From NCBI GenBank assembly GCA_947623455.1, contig OX392542.1:13151625-13215624 (forward strand): 64,000 bases of DNA, read 5' to 3'. Below the pieces are notes generated by a model. The model was not told the origin of the DNA and ran no database searches. It saw only the letters and a program-made list of their open reading frames with translations. Position 1 is the stretch's first letter; each line of letters starts with the position of its first letter. The position numbers and the translations under genes are program-made. The DNA comes from Mimachlamys varia (Eukaryota; Mollusca; Bivalvia; Pectinida; Pectinidae). Positions 35,901 to 46,760 of this stretch are shown here, piece after piece.

Positions 35901-38900
35901 TTTTTAAATTCAGTGAATACAGGGAAGACCAACCGATGTCAACTCTGGGATTGCGAACTCCATTTAGTATCTAGTATCAGAGGCTATAGGTAGATGAGAA
36001 TAGCGGCATTTCACCACGTGATAGATTCCATCACGTAGCATAGGTTCAGATCCCCGGCGCCTCATTTTCCATTTTCTGTTGTTTGCGCCGAACTAAATAT
36101 ACCCTGGGATGTATATGTGAGAGGGATAACACAGTCACCCGTTTAGGCGCTGGTACAGCGAGAGCTTGTGCTTGTGCAATAAGCCGTGAATACCAAAGGA
36201 GGTTGATTTAAGCGTGAATCTTTGTGATCGAAGACTTTCCTTCTAAAGTGGGGAAGTTGGTAACAAAAGTTGATTGGGTCGATCGCCTGCGTGGCAAAAT
36301 TGGTAGATCGTCCGTCTAGAATTCAGAGGGTCATGGGTTTGAACCCAATCTGCCAGTAATATTTTGTCTTCCCCGATATTTTCTTGTGTTAACAAGATAG
36401 CCACCGTCTTTCCTACTGTATCATGCCATTTGATTGTCAGTCAGGGAGCAAGTCCAATAACAAAATTATTCATTAGTATGTGCTACAACTGGAGGAATGA
36501 AACATTGGTGAGTGTTTAACAGGGAGTTGGTGTGTGGTGATATAGTGAGTGTTTAACAGGGAGTTGGTGTGTGGTGATATAGTGAGTGTTTAACAGGGAG
36601 TTGGTGTGTGGTGGTATAGTGAGTGTTTAACAGGGAGTTGGTGTGTGGTGATATAGTGAGTGTTTAACAGGGAGTTGGTGTGTGGTGATATGGACAGTAT
36701 CTACCATACCTGGGGTTCCTCGGCAGGCGTCCTCCTGGGGACACACGTTGTAGTAATAGGTGGTCGCTCTTTTGTCTAAAATATAAAAATAATAACTTAT
36801 TAATGTACATAGACCAATGATTCCAAATAACTGTAATAAGTGGTCGTTTTTTCTGTCTGTAACAAACAAAACAAATCAATGAAATATATAGATCAATGAA
36901 TAAGTCACGAGTCTGAAGTCCAGAGCTCTAATACTTTTGATTTAAATCTATTCTAAATATAGGTGACTGAACAGTATATCGGAAGATCTACCTCATCCGT
37001 CATTGAGTCATGCCTGAAATTGTTTTAATGTAGCATAGTAAGAAGCCAGTCTAGTCCTGCCCATTCCTATGATATAAGCCTTTGTATGTTCGTTTTGTGA
37101 TGTGTTAACGGATATTACCGGATATTTGCATTTTTGTCGAACCGCGAACGGTTTGAACCTACGAAGGCTTATAGTATAGGACTTTCCCGCCATTCTCCTT
37201 CTCATCGTGGAAAGGTGAAGTAGTAATTTGCTGCTAAACACAATAAGCTTACCCCTATACAAGAATTGCCAACCATCATAATTATATGACTCCTTACCCA
37301 CTTTCCGCCCCAGGGGCAACCGGGATCGTCATTATCGCATGGCGTATAGCACGAGATTATTCTCTTACTCTGTTCACTTCCCTGTCTAACGAGCTAGACT
37401 ACTGTCATTATCTCATGGTGTATCGCAGGAGATGAGATTCCCTCACCCTCCTTACCCACTTCCCGTTCCAGGGGCATGGTAAACCTGCCGTCATTTTCTC
37501 GAAATGTATAATTTTAAAAGATAATCCCCTCACTCCATATCCCCTTCTCGTCCTAAGTAACCTACCGTCATTATCACAAGGCGCATCACATTAGATGAGA
37601 TTCTCCCCTTACCCGTCCCAGAGGGCTTAAGTAAACTATCGTTATTATTGCATGGCGTATTACACAAGATGAGATTCCTCCACTCTGCTTACTCCCCTTC
37701 CCATCCCAGTGGGCTAAAGTAACCTACGTCATTATCTCATGGCGTATCACACAAGATTAGATTCCTCCACTCTCCTTACCCCCCTTCCCGTCCAAGGGGC
37801 TTTTAAAAGTAACCTACCGTCATTATCTCATGGCGTTATTACACAAGATGAGATTTTCCCACTCTCCTTACCCCCCTTCCCGTCCCAGGGGGGGGGGGGG
37901 GGCTTAAGATACCTACCGTCATTGTATCTCAATATCCGATGGCGTGTCACACAAGATGAGATTCCACCACTCTCCTGACCCCCTCCCCCCTTCCCGTCCC
38001 ATGGGCTAGGTCTACGTACCCTGATAGTCTGACGGGGAGTCACACACGGGGCCCCCAATGGTGGTGATGCTCTCTGAGCTGATGGTGCTGAGGATCCAGA
38101 GGGAGTCACAGCTGCACGCCCACTTGACCCCTGTCAGGTTGAGGTAGTTTAGGGCCCCCAGAGTGGACAGCACGTTGTCTTCGAGGCTGGTCAGACTGTT
38201 GTGTGCCAGAGACAGGGTCTCAACATTCGTGTTCTGTGTGAAGGTATCGGTGGGCAGGGACATGGCCGATGACGTGGAGAGGTTGTCCAGAATGATGGCC
38301 TTCACCTTGCTCAGAGGGTAGAAGAAGCCGCTCGGGAAAGTATTGGTGTTCAAGGCGAGGTTCATCATGGCGAACATGCCTAGAGCGTTAGGGATCGACA
38401 GTTTAGTGATGTTTAATCCGGAAAGACTGTCCGCGTTCAGACCGTTTATTGAACCGCCATCAATGATCAGAGAATCCAGATCGCCGAAGTCGGAGAAGAC
38501 GTTATTTGGAAGCCCACCCGACAGTATACAGTTTGTTATCTTTAGTTCCTGCATATAGCTCAGCCCCGAGAATGTCCCGGCAAACAGCACCAGGTTCCCG
38601 TTAGATGAGCATTTAATTTCTAAACTGGCGGGAAAATTGGTGTCCAAGTTGGCAGTGGACATACTGCTGAAACCGGAAAACGTCGCACTCGGCACGCTAG
38701 CCGGAAGTTGTCCGTCGACATTGTTGATAACGAGGCGTTGAGGATAAGGGGAACTAAATGTGCTAAAGGTCAGAGGAAGCGTCACTCCCGTGAAGTCGCA
38801 CGTGTATATTCCTGGAATTCCGGTGGCGCTGCTGTATGCACATCCGCTCGGAAAGCTTTGGCCGGAAATAAAATCACACAGTGAAAGTAGAACAACCAGC

Positions 38901-38938
38901 AACGCCGCTCCTGATTTCGAAATCTTCGTCATCTTCAT
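32656..38938 (-). CDS. gene D: LRR membrane protein, 410 aa with D-a (413 aa with D-b)
   Basis: Minus-strand exons are 38938-38020, 36775-36710, then either 32903-32656 (D-a) or 31765-31509 (D-b). Both totals (1233 and 1242 nt) are in frame. I start at ATG 38938, which directly precedes a signal peptide (hydrophobic AALLVVLLSL, cut near ISG-QS). An in-frame ATG at 39055 would add 39 polar residues in front and is less likely. C33 opens the N-terminal cysteine block. LRRs follow, for example ETLSLAHNSLTSLEDNV. The cap begins WACSCDSLWIL and crosses exon 2 (ATTYYYNVCPQEDAC). Intron 1 (36776-38019) carries an ~85-bp array. Intron 2 is long (3.8 or 4.9 kb) and repeat-rich. Function beyond a single-pass LRR surface protein cannot be assigned. 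Confidence 0.88.
32968..33091. mobile_element. fold-back element in gene D intron 2
   Basis: The left arm GAGTAGCCAGAGTTTCCTCT plus GGTCCCAG pairs with the right arm CTAGGGCCAGAGGAAACTCG plus GGCTACGAGAG. A related arm (GGGGCCAGAGGAATCTGGGC) occurs alone at about 42240. A run of about 14 G follows at 33114-33127. Confidence 0.65.
33347..33774. repeat. three tandem copies of a ~142-bp unit
   Basis: Copies start near 33347, 33488 and 33630. Each has GGCATTTCATTGGTTAATTA (last copy GGCATTTCATGGGTTAATTA), CCCCCTACTG and AAGTGAAAACAACTTTTC. Located in gene D intron 2. Confidence 0.85.
34182..34520. mobile_element. ~340-bp fold-back (MITE-like) element in gene D intron 2
   Basis: The left arm holds GGCACAGGCACTTGGGGCCA and GACCATCTATTATA. 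The right arm holds the complement, TATAATAGATGGC and TTTTCCTGGCCACAAGAGCC. At the left-centre a perfect small hairpin is formed by CACAAAAAATCGA and TCGATTTTTTGTG type segments around 34280-34342. Confidence 0.7.
34521..36283. other. gene D intron 2, no further exon seen
   Basis: Intronic sequence for gene D on the other strand. The frame at 35269-35526 shows no domain. A small 22-bp repeat (ATTACATGGATAGACAGGTG) occurs three times at 35532-35600. Confidence 0.5.
36284..36356 (+). pseudogene. tRNA-like sequence (tRNA pseudogene or SINE head)
   Basis: GTGGCAAAATTGGTAGATCG resembles an A box, and GGGTTTGAACCC about 40 nt on is a good B box with a near-complete T arm. The putative acceptor stem (GCCTGCG against CTGCCAG) does not pair, so this is not a functional tRNA. 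Confidence 0.4.
36500..36695. repeat. 37-bp array beside gene D exon 2
   Basis: Five copies of GTGAGTGTTTAACAGGGAGT plus TGGTGTGTGGTGATATA. The last unit ends about 20 nt from the exon 2 donor at 36709. Confidence 0.9.
37330..38010. repeat. ~85-bp array in gene D intron 1, abutting exon 1
   Basis: About eight diverged units contain ACCTACCGTCATTATCTCAT, GGCGTATCACACAAGATGAG, then CCTTCCCGTCCCAGGGG. On the minus strand each unit holds GTAGGTTACTTTAGCCCCTG. This aligns with the real exon 1 donor and the following intron (GTACGTAGACCTAGCCCATG). A run of about 15 G lies at 37889-37903. Confidence 0.8.
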
Positions 38939-39055
38939 TTCTTTTTCCGAGACACCGAATAAGTTATTTTCGTTTTCTACATTGCAGGAATTCTGGACAT
39001 ACACAATAACGTATGTGCCCGATTCTCTCTCCCCTGTATCATAGGAACGCGCCAA

Positions 39056-39439
39056 GGGACGCCTTCATTTCTCTGTGATCAACGTCTTGTCAGAATACGA
39101 TAATAGGACATGCTTTTTTCTGTGTACAAACCATTAAGCGCTATGGGCCTTATACCCACGACCTGGTAAGGATTTGTACAGTCGGGCGGATTATAGGTTT
39201 TCGGTTGTTTCAATAGTCGACTTAAATGTTCACGGCATTCTATTTAAGTAATCGGTATAATAGTTATTAAACATTTAATCTTGTTTATTTTTGTATTTTG
39301 CGTTGTGTTAAAGACATTCAATAACAAACAATAAACTTAAGATATATGTCGCGCGTGTTAAATGTAATATAGACCTTCGTGACACTGAAAACGTGAGGAG
39401 TAAAAACAATAAATGAAAAGGCCTTACTAACAATTTTTC
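39056..39439. other. gene D upstream region
   Basis: Non-coding. TTAAATAGAAT on the minus strand near 39246-39236 is a weak TATA-like candidate. Nothing else is called. Confidence 0.4.
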
Positions 39440-39650
39440 TAACTTGTATCTGTCACTTCTTTTCAGTAAGTATTGGCCCAGGTGGGAGAGGGCAGTTGTT
39501 ATTTTTGTGGGCGGAAACCAAACAATCATGAGAAAAACTACGTGGTCGGGCAAGTGACTTAATAAGTTGTCATGAGCGATCGGGTAGTCGAACCCCCGGC
39601 CGTCTTGATGAAAGGCAGTGCGCAATGAAAGGTCCCACCCGACCTTCCAA
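39440..39650. mobile_element. SINE-like element with tRNA-like segment
   Basis: GTGGGCGGAAACC, GAGAAAAACTACGTGGTCGG, GCAAGTGACTTAAT, then CGATCGGGTAGTCGAACCCC form an ordered set that I associate with a short interspersed repeat of molluscs and other invertebrates. GTCGAACCCC looks like a B box. Part of the same set recurs at 49530-49695. Confidence 0.45.
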
Positions 39651-42057
39651 AATGTACAATGTATGGAAATTTAATAATTAATTTAACTTTTGATTTATTT
39701 TTTTCTTGTTTTTTTTCTCGGCTTTGGCTCATTGACGGTTCGGCTTGGTCAATCCAAACAATCATTTAAACTATTTAAGAAGCAGAAGTTAGGGTATTTA
39801 GCATTAATTAGTATAAATGTGATTTTAGCGCACCTATAAAGCAACAAATTAGACCTAATATGATAAAGCAATAATAACGAAGGTGCAACTTTTGATTTTA
39901 CAATTCATACATTTAACTGACTCGATCAAAGTTTCATATCGGTATAGACAGGAAAATGTTTATTCATTGAGGACACGGAGGTGAATATGGTATATTAACA
40001 TATGAAAAAGGGATGCGATATCAAATTATAAGAATTCCAAGTCATAATTATGGTCTATATAAAACATTCAAACTTTTTTAAAAACGTCAAAAATGATTCA
40101 TGCGATGCTTGTGTAAACATCTCAAAAAGGAGGGCAAGGTTTTATATTATAATAAACCATAACAAAATGTTAATGTTTTAAAACCTCTTTTCATAAACTA
40201 GGACTACGAAAATGCAGTCGTTATAATATAAAATCGGCTATCACGTTTTAATAAGAAATAGGTCGCGGTTTCGAGGCATTCATGGGACAGATGCCAGGTA
40301 ATTGGCCGTAAGTCGGTGGTTTGAAAAAAATGGTCAGAAACAATCGGGAAAGTCCGTGATAATTTGAAGTTGATAGACAGGAAAAGAATAGTTACCGATT
40401 GACTACTAATGGCTTTAATTAAGCATTCCTTTTATTTGTTTATAAAAAATGCTTGATCCCTCTAATTTATCCAAGTACTGTGCGACAAAAATATAAAAGG
40501 CACACACCCGTCATCTGAATCGGAACCGTAGCCATCAGTCAAATCGTTTGGTATTTTTTATGTTCTGTGAGAATTCTTTTCTAAATATCAATGTGGATGA
40601 AAATATAAGTAAATGACAAACTGATGAAAACGAAATTTTAATATCGATATTAATACGAACGTAACTTTAGTAATCATTACACGAGACGAGTTAATACAAA
40701 GTAACTGATGACCTCATTGGGGGTAAATACCTGTAATAATATTAATCGACTGAGGTGTAATTACCGTAAGTAGATTAAACGAGGCTTTAAACAAATTGTA
40801 ACAATGAGTTAGTGTATGTAGGTCATCTGCTCGGACTTGTAAGCATGTGTAACCGTAATGACAGACCCAACCTTTCTGTAACAGCTTTGCACATTTCTGA
40901 AGATTAATGCTAATCCAGAAGCATTTAACATTCGTGTTTTTTTTCTGTAATTTCTATGTATAAAACAAATCCACACAACTAAATGTGTCAATTTGTAATT
41001 AGGTAAATCTTTAAACAGAAACTGATCACGCAGTAACCTGTGTCTGAACTCTTGTATAAAAGTTGATATATATATGTATACAGCTGGGTTGACCATGAAA
41101 ATGAAGAGATTGATTTGTTAATATCTTTAATTATTTCCCGGGCGAAGAAATGGTGTAGATAATTCATTACCACTTTGCAATTTAAGGAACTTGCTCATGG
41201 GGATTTGTGTCAATTATCTATTCTTAAAAGCAAGTTTTTTCTTGATAATCCGAATAATATATCACAAATGAGCAAATCTACTGATAGATTTTTGGGCTTA
41301 TTTTTTTTTAAATATAAGGGTTTTAATATTTTACGAGAAAAGAGCATTTATTTTGAAAGCTTGAAAAAATGTGAATAAATAATTAAAAATTTTGAAACAC
41401 ATGTATTCTGTAGGATGGCAAATAGAGGACCTGGAAAATGTCCTCTCTTCTCCAAATTGTCCTTTCTTAAATAAAGTGAGCGGTCTCTCGTTGCCGCTTT
41501 ACGGACAAGCGTGCACACACCCAAAGAGAGTAAATGGTACAGAAATAAAGTAAAGAACGGTGACTGATGGTGACTTCACTTAATATTGGTTTTAATGGGT
41601 AAGAATTGATGACAGGTTCGAAGCTTTTGTGAAGAATTTGACATAACACGTACTTAAATGGTCTGTTTATTGAACGGACAACGCAAATTAACCAATCGTG
41701 ATTTAAAGAAATTTTTTTTTTACGATCATTCGAAACTTTTCTGTATCACTACTTCGGATTTCACTTTGAGGGCGTGACATTATCTTATGGCTAACTTGTT
41801 GTTTCTTAGGTGTAATTTTATCGGAAAACTAATAGCGATTCTTTCCTTCCTTGGTATTGGTTCATAGACATGTTTTATGATTGCCATCATGATCACATTG
41901 CGGAAAAAATGTGGTTTCTATTAGTTGTAAGTGTTAGATTTTAGATTGTATTCGTTCGTTTACCTTGGGGAGTGTTGCCCAACTGACATTACTTGGAATT
42001 GACAATTCAGATGAGGCGCAATACCTTCCTGATTTCCTGCTCGTATACCCCCACCCA
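39651..42057. other. gene-free intergenic DNA
   Basis: AT-rich. No exon, RNA or tandem array recognised. It separates the LRR cluster from the conserved genes to the right. Confidence 0.5.
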
Positions 42058-42230
42058 CAGGGGCTAGGCACGGACCTATGTCACTATGAAATGATTGTCA
42101 GATAATTTTTTTACCTTTCTCGAATATAGCCCCTAGATATATAGTAGTGGGAGGGGCTATATTCGAGAAAGGTAAAAAAACTGATCTGACAATCATTTCA
42201 TAGTGACGTAGGTCCGTGCCTAGCCCCTGT
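42058..42230. mobile_element. near-perfect 173-bp fold-back element
   Basis: The left arm CAGGGGCTAGGCACGGACCT to TCTCGAATATAGCCCCTA is mirrored by GGGGCTATATTCGAGAAAGG to GGTCCGTGCCTAGCCCCTG, with arms of about 75 nt. The centre is GATATATAGTAGTGG. The arms differ only by a few substitutions and a small indel, so insertion is recent. Confidence 0.85.
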
Positions 42231-42585
42231 GGAAGTGCCGGGGCCAGAGGAATCTGGGCTAGAAAGAGAAGCGTTCGTGGTATTATTTCATAAGGGGAGG
42301 GGAGGCTACTCTCCTACTGTGGTGGTAATTTTGTAATTAATTGAAAACACAGTGCAGTCTCTCGGTGTATGCGATGTAGGTGTTTTTTTCGTCGTGTATA
42401 TATGTGGGAGATGCAGTTTGTTCATGCAAGCCTCCTTGAGATATTCCGGAGTTGTACCGATTTAAAAGTCCTGGCACACTGAAGTTTACTGCCGAAGATC
42501 CCCGGCAGTACACTCCACCCGGTCACATTATTTTATGGAGAAGCGGTGAACCTATCGTTCTACTCCCACTGACTTTCTGCTACCA

Positions 42586-42682
42586 CTAGCCCTCCATCTC
42601 TGGGTTGTGGGTTCGAGGCCTACGTTGGGCAGTCGCCGTTGGTCGGCGTGATTTCTCCGGCTTTCCTCCACTACTAAGCATG
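42586..42682. mobile_element. SINE-like fragment
   Basis: GGGTTGTGGGTTCGAGGCC is B-box-like, and TTTCTCCGGCTTTCCTCCAC resembles the tail of a common molluscan SINE. The identification is from memory. It directly precedes the palindrome at 42683. Confidence 0.4.
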
Positions 42683-42769
42683 CATCGTCGTAAACCCACG
42701 GTACACTTCACTGACTTTTGCATACCGTATGCAAACGTTAGAGAAGTGTACCGTGGGTTTCTGACGATG
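42683..42769. mobile_element. 87-bp palindrome related to the 29-bp minisatellite
   Basis: CATCGTCGTAAACCCACGGT, ACACTTCACTGAC, TTTTGCATACCGTATGCAAA, CGTTAGAGAAGTGTACCGTG and GGTTTCTGACGATG form an almost perfect palindrome. The right arm equals one unit of the 24.8-27.2 kb array. Confidence 0.85.
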
Positions 42770-45700
42770 TAAAACATGGCACTTCCTCAAATGACCATTG
42801 CTGTTAAAAGGACGCAAAACAAAAACAACCCAACCCACTTAGTTGTAACTATCAATATTTTGTAGGGGTATTTTTATAACAATTCACACAACACCGTACA
42901 AGGATTTTACTGATATTTTGAGGGTATTTTTGGGATACTTGAAAACAAAGTACAATATAATACTTATGACTGGTTTGATTTATTCATTTGATGAATAGAT
43001 ACATTTCAACACAAACAATCAATTAAAGAATGGAATGTCAGATCAGTAAATATCAATTAACTACAATTCAATACCAATCATATCCACTGGTATCTCACTG
43101 CCACTCACATAAAATATTCCGTGTTGAAAATACACCTGACGTAACTTTAACACAAATTCATGTAAAAGATAGATCTACTCCTTCAGTTAAGACATGGGGA
43201 AAATTTAACAGAAATTCATTTAAATGATAGAAATACTCCTTGTTGAAAAATACACAATGTAACTAAAACAGAAATTCAATTAAAACAGATCTCTCTTTCT
43301 TACAGGAAACTAACCTAAAACCTAGATATATTCTTTAATGACAGATTAAAAATAAGGGGCAGCTACATGTAACAGATAGCATACTGTACATTGTATATAT
43401 AAATGTATGGGTACTTACTACATCATAACTAGGGAATCATCTTACCTGAGTGGCTTGGCTGGTGACTCTCATACCTTTTCAAGTCTGATTGGGGAATCGA
43501 ACCCTAACCTGACTTGTTAAAAGTCAAGTAACTATGCTATCCTTTGCAAACCCGTGATCTATCATGAATATTTATTGAAGTGTTTGTGTTATCAGAACAA
43601 ATCACCAAAATGTTTGCTTCTAACAGTTGTCTCATGTTATTTGAGATGGGAGCAGCTTGAAAAAGATACTGATCAAATGGTGTTTGATGGAAAGTAAAAG
43701 ATATATACATGTAGATATAAGCAAATCTGCTCATCAACAACCATGAAGTATTGGTTTGGTAAAGGTATTGTGTCATAAACTCTGGTTTAACCATTCAAAT
43801 ACATGTAGCATTATAACAATAATTGACTCTAAGGAAGATACCTGTGTATATATTTCTATTTAGATTCTCACTTTCCTTCAACACAACTGTATCACAGTAC
43901 ACCAACCAAATATACATATATCAACATTTATCATTTATTACAAATCTTAATATTGCACTGAAAGTTTCATTAAAAAATCATAAAAAAAAAAGAAAATTAA
44001 ATGATTCATATTTACATGAAATAAAATCAAAATAAGAAAAATCTTGTGAATTCTATGTTACAATTAATATTGTTAAATTATCAAAATTGTAAAACAAAAA
44101 GATGCAAAATAGTGTAATAAAACATTGTACCACTTTTTGCCAATTAGTAACACAAGACATTTTAATTGTTAAGACTTTAAAATAGTATTCCACTTAGGAT
44201 TTTTTTTTATGAAATAAGTTGTTATACTATAATACCTAAATACAATGTAAGCTTCGAATTTCAACGCATAGCTGGTATTCTGAATTGTCTAAACCGTGGT
44301 TTATGTCAACGTGAGATTCGGACATCCAATATTCTCATTTAATTATTGGTTAAAAATAATTTTTTGACATAAATCATACTTTCAAACCTAAAAAAAAAAA
44401 TGTTTACAAATAACCAAGATCTCACTTCAGACAGAGAGAAATATGGTATAATGTTACCATCATTGTAGGTGATGATTACTCTCTACATTAAATCTTCTTT
44501 ACATAATCAATATTAATAGTAAAACTCAAACAGATCTTTATAAGATATTCATTTTTCAAAGCAGATCTTTAAAATAAGATACTCTCTTCCAACAGTAAAA
44601 CATTCATAAAACACTGATTTATAATATAGGTAATCTCATCTCAATAAATATACTTAAAATCAAAACTCAATAAATATATTTAAAATCAAAACTATCAATT
44701 ATTCAAAGTAAAAATGGCGTCAATATTTTAAAAATATATGATATAAGGGAAGCAACTCTTACTGTAATAGAACTATGTACAAAACAAATGCTTTATATAT
44801 TATAAATGCATTTCTTTGAGGTTTAATTGACACTTTGAGAAATATTTTTAATTCACTGTAAAGCCCCTTCAACACCAAATTTTTGCTGGTAAATGGTAGT
44901 TTATGTGGTATATTTAGGATACACTGTACCATTTACAGGTATTAAATCTGACAAAATTTTGCCAAGAGTCTCCATTGATTTTAAACACTCGTAAAATGTC
45001 ATGGATAAAATAACAAGTTTCATGATGTATATTTACAAGTATAGATAATATGGAGAGTAGCACTAGGGTATGGCACAGAGCCCAGGCTCCATGGTCTGTA
45101 GTGTATGTTTATGATACGTACAATATACTGACTATGTAGTCTGGGGTCAGGGGTCAGGGGTCAGGGGTCAGGGCCAAGCCCCTAATGATATATATTATAC
45201 ACATACATACAGAACATGAGAATATGTCACAATACATGTATTTTCATCTATGTGTTCTGTGTACAGGATGAAGGGCTTTGGAGTCCGTGCCACACCTCTG
45301 TGGTCAACAGTATAACAATGATAAAACAGAATATTGTCCCATACTGCTATCAAAATCTCAATATGACATGCATACTTAACACTGTTTACACATATTGTTA
45401 ACTTACAACTATGAGATGGAGATTATTAGTCAGGTTAATAACAAATGATTAAAATGTATCTACCTTATAATAAATGATAATCTATTTATCATCAAAGGGT
45501 ATATAGTTCAAAATACCTGCAACTTTATACAATAAGTTTGAGTTGAGAGGAACTGTGTGTGAAAGTCGTCCTTGTAATGTGATATGTAAATTGTGTTTTG
45601 TGTAGTTCCTATGTTGAAAAAGCAAATAAAAAAAAAACAACTTACAACTATGAAGCACCAACATGCAGATCACATGTAAATCTTACCTTAAACTCTATGA

Positions 45701-46599
45701 CAAATACAAACCTATAGTTATACTACATTAAACACACACATACTTATCTTATGCCTATTTCATTTGCTTCATTCATACTTTTCTGTATCCCTCAAACTTC
45801 AGTGAGGTTTCCCCCTTTTTCCCTTTCTCATATGAAAGACTAGTAAGCGACCATTAAAACTAGATAGAGACCAGTTATTCCATCTGGAATCAATTAGTTT
45901 CGTCGGGTGATAACGACCCCTCTCAGTCTATTGGTTCTCAATAAGGTTGAATCTAAAAAAAAGTGTTTACTGTAGCAGAGCATTGATAAAAAACATGATC
46001 AACTGTTAATTTGATTTAAGAATTTAAGAAAAGAAACTGCCCTCCTCAATATATTCTGTATCAATTTTATGGAAAAGAATTCAAATAAGCTTTTAAGATT
46101 GTTTTTCAATTCCTGTGCTAATATATGTATTTTATGTTTTGATGAACATGTTTGAATATTGAATAAATACTGTAAAACTAAATCCAGGGCAGGCCTTTAG
46201 CATAAAACTCTTATACATTTTTTATCAGCCTGAATATCACCTAAAGAATCCAGTGAGATGGCTGCTCTACTGTTTCTCTCATTCCTTGAACAGTTGGCTC
46301 TGCTGGTTCTCAGCTAATGCCCTGATTTGACCAAGTGAGGCAGACAGTAAACTGGGCCCAGTTGTTCAAAAGATGATCAGCTTAATCACTACTGAACGAT
46401 ATTTTTCAATTTAACTTTAATTATTCTGTCAACAAACAAGGTACAATCCCACAGTTTGTATGTAAATTGACTGAACTAGATATTTGATATCTACAAAGTA
46501 GCAATTTACTCTATGGTTTGATTAAAAAAAAAAAATTACATGATAATTAAAATTTGCACTGATCACTGATTAAGCTAAATCACCTTTTGAACAACTGAT
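42770..46599. other. intergenic / distal 3' flank of SLC66A1-like gene
   Basis: AT-rich with no recognised exon. A degraded tRNA-like stretch on the minus strand (43550-43470, B box GGGTTCGATTCCCC) has no matching acceptor stem. A GGGTCAG microsatellite (five copies) lies at 45140-45173. Confidence 0.5.
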
Positions 46600-46760
46600 T
46601 CTCAGCTAATTACCCCGATTTGTTCAAGTCGAGCCGACAGTCCACAGGTTCTCAGTTGATCACTTTATTTGTCCAAGTCGAGCTGACAGTCCACTGATTC
46701 TCAGTTGATTCCTTTATTTTTCCAAGCTGAGCCGACAGCCCACAGATTCTCAGTTGATGA
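46600..46760. repeat. ~50-bp repeats spanning the SLC66A1-like stop codon and 3' UTR
   Basis: On the minus strand ATCAACTGAGAATC with TGTGGGCTGTCGGCTC recurs about three times. The first copy contains the real stop codon (46752-46750), and later copies contain AATAAAG. A diverged copy lies near 46300. The end of the coding sequence has therefore been duplicated into the 3' UTR. Confidence 0.65.

Noticed and set aside
38937..39055. N-terminal extension of gene D starting at ATG 39055
   Set aside because: It would put 39 polar residues before the signal peptide. The downstream ATG at 38938 gives a normal secretory start.
43470..43550. Functional tRNA gene on the minus strand (Lys-like anticodon loop)
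   Set aside because: B box is good, but the acceptor and anticodon stems do not pair correctly.
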